Assembly (NCBI RefSeq): GCF_042685085.1
Contig: NZ_JBHUMM010000002.1
Coordinates: 1-64,000 of the forward strand
DNA length: 64,000 nucleotides
Source: Marinicrinis sediminis
GTDB taxonomy: Bacteria; Bacillota; Bacilli; Paenibacillales; KCTC-33676
Reading direction: 5' to 3'
Positions 59,419 to 64,000 of the stretch are shown piece after piece. The notes below the pieces were generated by a model. It did not search any database. It saw only the letters and a list, made by a program, of their open reading frames with translations, and was not told the DNA's origin. How positions within the stretch are numbered: position 1 is the stretch's first letter; each line of letters begins with the position of its first letter. The translations under genes and the position numbers were made by a program.

Positions 59419-60240
59419 TTATTTCTCAAACCATTTCACAACCAGCTCATCCATCTTGCCATTCTCCTGCATATCCTTCAGCACTTCATTGAACTTGGCT
59501 GTCCACTCCGAACCTTTTGGAAAAGCAATCGCAGAACCGCTGAGACCTTCCACCGCGATTTCTTCATACACGAGATCATCATTTTGAGCGGCGTACTTCT
59601 TGATCACGGTATCTTCAATAATCGCCGCATCCAGTCTGCCTACCTTCACTTGCTGTAAAATCTCTGGGATTTTGTTCAGGCGTGTAATCTCAATCCCTTC
59701 CACTTTACTCACTGCTTCATCTTGGGTAGATCCAAGCTGCACGCCGACGACTTTTCCTTTCAATTCCTCCAGGGAGCTGTATCCGGTCTCCGCCTTGGAC
59801 ACAATCGTGTTCTTCGCTTCAAAATACATGTCAGAGAAATCTGCATTCTCTTCTCGCTCCGGCGTCGGAGTCATGCCAGCCATGACAAAATCAACGCGTC
59901 CACTTTGCAATGAACCGATCAGCCCTTTAAAATCAGAATTAACGATCTCTACTTCAAAGCCGAGCTGCTCACCGATATAGTGGGCAATATCTACATCAAA
60001 GCCGACAATTTCATCTGTTGCCAGATCAATATCTTCATAAGGGGGATAATCTGCGGATGTACCCATTTTCAACGTGATGGACGGTGCTTCGTTCTCCTGA
60101 TTCCCTTGATTGGAACTGGACGATTGCCCCTGGTTGTCATTCGCGGCATGGTTATTCGCTGCGTTGTTGGAACCTCCACATGCAGCAAGGATCACGACGA
60201 GCATCAGCAGTACAGACCATGCAGTTACGGTTTTCTTCAT
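59419..60240 (-). CDS. Amino-acid ABC transporter substrate-binding lipoprotein
   Basis: The 273-aa protein has a lipoprotein signal ending LAAC (Cys21), a disordered Asn/Ser/Gln linker and the family 3 solute-binding fold: TLKMGTSADYPPYEDIDLAT, IVGFDVDIAHYIGEQLG, DFVMAGMTPTPEREENADFS and GVQLGSTQDEAV. It captures a polar amino acid or cystine-like compound outside the cell. Asp and Arg positions of the binding pocket are present but do not fix the ligand. Confidence 0.92.
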   Translation of the reverse strand: MKKTVTAWSVLLMLVVILAACGGSNNAANNHAANDNQGQSSSSNQGNQENEAPSITLKMGTSADYPPYEDIDLATDEIVGFDVDIAHYIGEQLGFEVEIVNSDFKGLIGSLQSGRVDFVMAGMTPTPEREENADFSDMYFEAKNTIVSKAETGYSSLEELKGKVVGVQLGSTQDEAVSKVEGIEITRLNKIPEILQQVKVGRLDAAIIEDTVIKKYAAQNDDLVYEEIAVEGLSGSAIAFPKGSEWTAKFNEVLKDMQENGKMDELVVKWFEK

Positions 60241-60256
60241 CTTCTTCTGTCTCCTT

Positions 60257-60312
60257 CGGTCAAATTCTAGTTGTAAATGACCTTCGTTTAGATTATAAAT
60301 AACCTTAGGTCA
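60257..60312. promoter_or_regulatory. Repeated CCTTMGGTCAA motifs in the ABC/M20 divergent region
   Basis: CCTTCGGTCAAATT (from 60253) and CCTTAGGTCAATTT (from 60303) are direct repeats 50 bp apart, and TGACCT (60278-60283) forms an inverted pair with AGGTCA (60307-60312). The region lies between the divergent ABC operon and the M20 gene and may bind a common regulator. Seen by eye only. Confidence 0.3.
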
Positions 60313-60409
60313 ATTTAGATTTACACATTATATCAGAAATTTCGATTCGCTGAAACAGGTTTTATACAACAACGTGAATGTTTATACGATCCACAAAAGG
60401 AGATGTAAC

Positions 60410-61564
60410 ATGACTGTCACAAATTGGACCGACTATTTTGAACACATGCTGCCGGAAATGACGGCTGAACTGAAGCACTATGCCGAATTTGAAACCCCTA
60501 CCTCTGACAAACAAAGTGTCGATGCCCTTGGAGATTACATCGCCGCTCAATTCGAGCAACTTGGTTGCCGCGTTCGCAAAATGGAACAGCCTATTTATGG
60601 AAATCAGCTCATTATAGAGTATGGAACCGCTGAGGATTCTATTCTTTGTCTGGGGCATTTCGATACGGTCAAACCAGTGGGCACCATCGAGCAGCAGCCC
60701 CTGCTCGAAAAAGACGGCAAATTATACGGTCCTGGCGTCTATGATATGAAAAACGGGATTGTTATCGCCTATTTTGTGCTGAAAACCATCATCGAGCAAC
60801 AGCTGCCTCTGCTTCACAAGCTGGTTTTCTTCTGGAACACAGATGAAGAAGTGGGGAGTCCAAGCTCCAGAGAAGCCATACAGGACATCGCCGCGCAATG
60901 TCAAGCTGTACTCGTGCTTGAACCCTCCACGGAAGACGGAGAAATCAATACATCCCGCAAGGGCGGTGGCGAATTCTATCTGAAGGTCCTGGGGAGGGAA
61001 TCCCACGCCGGCAATGAGCACCAGCAAGGCGTCAACGCCATCGAAGAGCTGTCGCGTCACATCCCGACCATTCAGAGCTGGACAGACTATGAAGCAGGCA
61101 CCACTTGCTCTGTCGGGCTAATCACAGGCGGTACAGCTAGCAATGTCGTACCGGGGACTGCAGAGGCGGTCATTGATGTGAGAGTGAGCACACAAGCAGA
61201 ACGGGAACGCATCACCCGTCTGTTCCAGCAATTAAAGCCCATCCATCCAGAGGCGAAACTCGAACTCTCCGGCTCCATTTACACCCCGCCTATGGAACGC
61301 ACAGAGAGATCTGCTGCCCTGTTCCGCTGGATTCAACAATTGGCGGCAGAGGAACAGCTTCACTTGCAGGAGAGAGGCTCTGGCGGCATGAGTGACGGCA
61401 ATTATGCCGCTGGATCAGGTACACCTGTTGTCGATGGTCTCGGGGCTGCTGGCGCAGGGGCACACGCCGTACATGAACATATCCTGATTCACAGTCTGGC
61501 AGAAAGAGCCTCCCTGCTGTTGCGTCTCCTCGCATCCAACTTACCGGGCGAACCGCGAAGCTAA
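60410..61564 (+). CDS. M20-family metallopeptidase
   Basis: ATG 60410 follows AAAGGAGA. The 384-aa protein has the M20 zinc ligands: LGHFDTVKPVGT (His/Asp), GPGVYDMKNGI (bridging Asp), NTDEEVGSPSSR (catalytic Glu and ligand), a dimerisation domain with GRESHAGNEHQQGVNA, and HAVHEH near the end. It resembles carboxypeptidase G2/ArgE-like enzymes that cut N-acyl or gamma-glutamyl amino acids. It is divergent from an amino-acid importer, so they may handle the same compound. Confidence 0.9.
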   Translation: MTVTNWTDYFEHMLPEMTAELKHYAEFETPTSDKQSVDALGDYIAAQFEQLGCRVRKMEQPIYGNQLIIEYGTAEDSILCLGHFDTVKPVGTIEQQPLLEKDGKLYGPGVYDMKNGIVIAYFVLKTIIEQQLPLLHKLVFFWNTDEEVGSPSSREAIQDIAAQCQAVLVLEPSTEDGEINTSRKGGGEFYLKVLGRESHAGNEHQQGVNAIEELSRHIPTIQSWTDYEAGTTCSVGLITGGTASNVVPGTAEAVIDVRVSTQAERERITRLFQQLKPIHPEAKLELSGSIYTPPMERTERSAALFRWIQQLAAEEQLHLQERGSGGMSDGNYAAGSGTPVVDGLGAAGAGAHAVHEHILIHSLAERASLLLRLLASNLPGEPRS

Positions 61565-61704
61565 AGCCAACGCCATTTCCTGAGATATCGAGACATGGGA
61601 GATATGTGCGAATCAGCAGGGTAAGTCACAAGGAGGGTCAGTACAGTTTTATGCTCTGCTAGTAAATATCCTGTCAAAGGGTTCAGCCAGAAGTCCAAGC
61701 AGAT

Positions 61705-61786
61705 CACAAAAAAACCGTTCAGTTCGATGCGACATTGGGATCTGTATCCCTCGGATCTGAATCCCAGTCATCGAATTGAACGGTTT
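61705..61786 (-). terminator. Long hairpin after the RCC1 lipoprotein gene
   Basis: AAACCGTTCAGTTCGATG (61712-61729) pairs with CATCGAATTGAACGGTTT (61769-61786) with one mismatch, and an inner TTGGGAT/ATCCCA pair extends it. On the minus strand seven T follow the stem, so it ends the RCC1 gene transcript. Confidence 0.8.
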
Positions 61787-61817
61787 GCTATGGAATAGGC
61801 CAGATATAATCAGGAAG

Positions 61818-64000
61818 TCAGAATGATTCCACTCTTCTCACCTGAGAAGGTACCTCTCTCCACTTATGAAAAGGGATTTGTCCGTATATCCACAACGTGT
61901 CGGACGAATCCTTCAGCATATAATAAGAGGTTCCCGGCCCTTCTATCGGATAAGCATACATACTGTATAGGGTCTCCAAACGGGAATGGGGTGGAAGATC
62001 GAGTTGCTTGGTCGTCCGGGTAAACGGTCTGACAATTTCGGCCTGACCATCGCCAGCCACCAGAAGATAACCGGTTATCCATTGTACATCCTCAGCCAGT
62101 TTCTTCACTTTGTACGCATACGTTCTGGCCTCTTCCTGTTCGACTGTTGGCTCGTTCGATCCGGTTTGCGGATCTGAATCTGCCCCTTGCTCCATGTAAA
62201 TCTCATACACTTGCTGATCAGACGTTCTGGCTCTGGCAATCGGGCCAGCGCCATCATAAAACGCGCCCTTAAAATCAGTAATTTGCTCCACCTGATCCAA
62301 ACCAGGCAATGCCTCAAAATGCCATGTATTTGCATCCTGTGCCTGTGGCGCGTACACGTGACCATCTGGATGAAGCAGAAGTGGAATGACATGTGAGGTG
62401 GCCTCTCTCCATGCTCCCGCCCACTCCCTATCCGTTGTCATCTCGATTGGATCAAAGGGTTGAACAAGGTTGGCATTGGATTTGTCTACCGCCACCATAT
62501 TTCCGTCTTCGAGTGCCAGCAGCCAGTGCTGATACAGATCAATGGCCTGACTAATTCTCCCGGTGCCCTGCAGCATCTTGCATGCAGGGGATGCCAACAT
62601 GAATTGTCCCTCCTTCGTCAAGTAAGCCTCATGGGAAACGATCTGATCGATCTCGGCAGGCAACGATGTGGGCTGGAACAATCCTTTCTCATCCAGCTGC
62701 CATACCTTCCCCGCCGACAACAGATGGAACGAGTCACTTGTCGCGAACATGTGCGCTTCCCCTGGAAATTGGCCCAGTGAAACGAATGGCTCCGCATGCT
62801 GAATGTGCGTTCCCAGCTGTCCATACTGGTTGGAACCCCAGCTCCATACATGCCCTTGCTGATCCAGTGCCAGGGCATGATCCGTTCCGAGTGCCAGTTC
62901 CACGATATGTTCGAGTCCCGGCAGTTGAGCGAACGCTGGCTCACGTGACTCCTCACCCTCGTGCGAATCGTCTCGTGCCCGTTCACTTGGTTGTGGATGG
63001 TGTTCTCCTGTCAGAGCGTGATGGGAGGAAGAAGCCCATACCGTTCCGTCTGCCTTTACAGCCACCAAAAAGTCAGAATGGGCGTACAGGTTCACCAACA
63101 CATCGAGCGCTACTTTGTCTACTTTTCCCGATAAGCTGTTCAGTATCAGCCAATCCCCTTCATCCTGAATAATCAGCACCTCGTCAGACAAGCCCGCCTG
63201 TAGCTCTTGCACGTCTTGGGCCTGATAGAGGGTCTGGTAATCGGGAACCGGATGCTCTGCATATCTATCGTACGAGATGACCACAATCTCCTGATTTTGT
63301 TTCAGACCATACAATCGGAAATAACCAGCCTCAACGCGAGATAATCCTGTATTCGATCTCATCAAACGGGGGTCAGTAAACACCGGTTCTCCATCCTCAC
63401 CATAAGCGGGCTTCCACTCATACAGGGAACCATTCTGTTTCAATACATATACCTGATCATGCAGAGCCTGGGTGAAGCTCTTGACTTCATCGAAACCCGT
63501 TATCGGAAAAGGCTCGCCCTCATTTAAGTACCAAAGCTGATCCTCATCATCGAGCGCAAATTCTCCATCTAGTGCTTTCACCTTGGGGAGCCCTGCCACC
63601 TTGTCGGCAAAATTCTTCACTGGCTCCTGATCTCCCCGCATGCCCCACACATAGACAGAGCCGTCCTTATCCAGTGCATAGGAAGTTCCGAATTCGAAGC
63701 CGTAGCCCGCCATATCTGCCCATTTTCTCGCACTAATCTGACGGATGCCTTCCAACATATCGGCAGGCATCGGAGGAGCGAGTTGTGGCCGATTTCCCTC
63801 CTGTTCCTTGAACATACCGCCCTGGGTTGCAGAATGATCCTCTTCACAGAACGTAAACTGAAACGATGATTGAACAGGTTGCCCTTCTTCCTCCCCCATC
63901 CCCTCGTCTTCCCTGTCATCGCCATCACGGTGATCGATCGTTCCTTTCACAACCGGTGTCCGCTTCTCATCTCCCTGACCTTCGCAGCCTGCCACCATCA
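61818..64000 (-). CDS. RCC1-repeat lipoprotein (N-terminal signal cut by window edge)
   Basis: The visible 727 codons begin at the right edge with MVAGCEGQGDE, a lipobox end (V-A-G-C), so the start and most of the signal peptide lie past position 64000. After an acidic linker come RCC1-type blades: SYALDKDGSVYVWGMRGD, VKADGTVWASSS, LALGTDHALALDQQGHVWSW and GSNQYGQLGTH. Other blades are worn. It should be a lipid-anchored extracellular propeller with a binding role; no enzyme motif seen. The RCC1 remnant at 47780-48023 is a relative but has different sequence. Confidence 0.8.
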   Translation of the reverse strand, partial: MVAGCEGQGDEKRTPVVKGTIDHRDGDDREDEGMGEEEGQPVQSSFQFTFCEEDHSATQGGMFKEQEGNRPQLAPPMPADMLEGIRQISARKWADMAGYGFEFGTSYALDKDGSVYVWGMRGDQEPVKNFADKVAGLPKVKALDGEFALDDEDQLWYLNEGEPFPITGFDEVKSFTQALHDQVYVLKQNGSLYEWKPAYGEDGEPVFTDPRLMRSNTGLSRVEAGYFRLYGLKQNQEIVVISYDRYAEHPVPDYQTLYQAQDVQELQAGLSDEVLIIQDEGDWLILNSLSGKVDKVALDVLVNLYAHSDFLVAVKADGTVWASSSHHALTGEHHPQPSERARDDSHEGEESREPAFAQLPGLEHIVELALGTDHALALDQQGHVWSWGSNQYGQLGTHIQHAEPFVSLGQFPGEAHMFATSDSFHLLSAGKVWQLDEKGLFQPTSLPAEIDQIVSHEAYLTKEGQFMLASPACKMLQGTGRISQAIDLYQHWLLALEDGNMVAVDKSNANLVQPFDPIEMTTDREWAGAWREATSHVIPLLLHPDGHVYAPQAQDANTWHFEALPGLDQVEQITDFKGAFYDGAGPIARARTSDQQVYEIYMEQGADSDPQTGSNEPTVEQEEARTYAYKVKKLAEDVQWITGYLLVAGDGQAEIVRPFTRTTKQLDLPPHSRLETLYSMYAYPIEGPGTSYYMLKDSSDTLWIYGQIPFHKWREVPSQVRRVESF

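Noticed and set aside
60241..60409. Riboswitch before the amino-acid ABC operon
   Set aside because: Only short repeated motifs are visible; no conserved aptamer core or terminator hairpin could be drawn.

Overview
The window looks like a chromosomal segment of an endospore-forming Bacillales bacterium, most probably a Paenibacillus. Pointers are moderate GC, strong AGGAGG-type ribosome sites, frequent GTG and TTG starts, a sporulation sigma-K gene, and TGTNA-N7-TNACA nitrogen-control boxes. The genus is an inference; there is no rRNA to test it.

Region 1 (1-5.4 kb): the right-hand part of a skin-like element that splits sigK. The N-terminal half of sigma-K (start 5371) is in frame up to the Glu-Asn-Glu-Ile block and then runs into foreign sequence at about 5034-5038. 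Next to that junction lie a small ORF and a large serine recombinase (3242-4759). The cargo is a RES-domain protein, a SEC-C protein, a one-helix membrane protein and a small Cys-rich protein. An IS3-type element sits at the left edge. The other sigK half must lie beyond position 1.

Region 2 (5.5-21.1 kb): carbohydrate genes. A GH133-type debranching enzyme is followed by a five-gene operon (transcribed 14401 to 7890): LarA-like epimerase, gluconokinase, SDR oxidoreductase, 6-phosphogluconate dehydrogenase, glucuronate isomerase. No mannonate dehydratase is present. The set fits a route glucuronate > fructuronate > mannonate > gluconate > 6-phosphogluconate > ribulose-5-phosphate. A divergent sulfatase is accompanied by both an oxygen-dependent (FGE) and a radical-SAM (anSME) maturase, a two-gene chromate-type transporter and an AraC regulator.

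Region 3 (21.1-47.7 kb): molybdate uptake (modAB), molybdenum cofactor synthesis (moeB, moaB, moeA twice, moaC, moaD, moaE, mobB, moaA, mobA) and nitrate assimilation (narK, then nirB-nirD-hemD-sumT-nasB-nasC). Five GlnR/TnrA-type boxes lie in the control regions of these units. The narK and nirB leaders each carry a two-hairpin ANTAR antiterminator overlapping an intrinsic terminator, and an ANTAR-domain regulator is encoded divergently from nirB. Interruptions are two decayed genes (29.5-30.2 kb), a copper-amine-oxidase-N protein and a cystine transporter (tcyP).

Region 4 (47.7-64 kb): mixed genes. An RCC1 remnant, a sirtuin, a 14-residue-repeat coiled-coil protein and a sulfurtransferase come first. 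An AT-rich pair follows (membrane-anchored propeller-like protein and C39-like peptidase), then IS3 and GyrI-like debris. After these come a TetR/MBL pair with a 31-bp palindromic operator, a degenerate HD-GYP protein, an HPt protein, an orphan response regulator, an amino-acid ABC transporter, an M20 peptidase and an RCC1 lipoprotein cut by the right edge.
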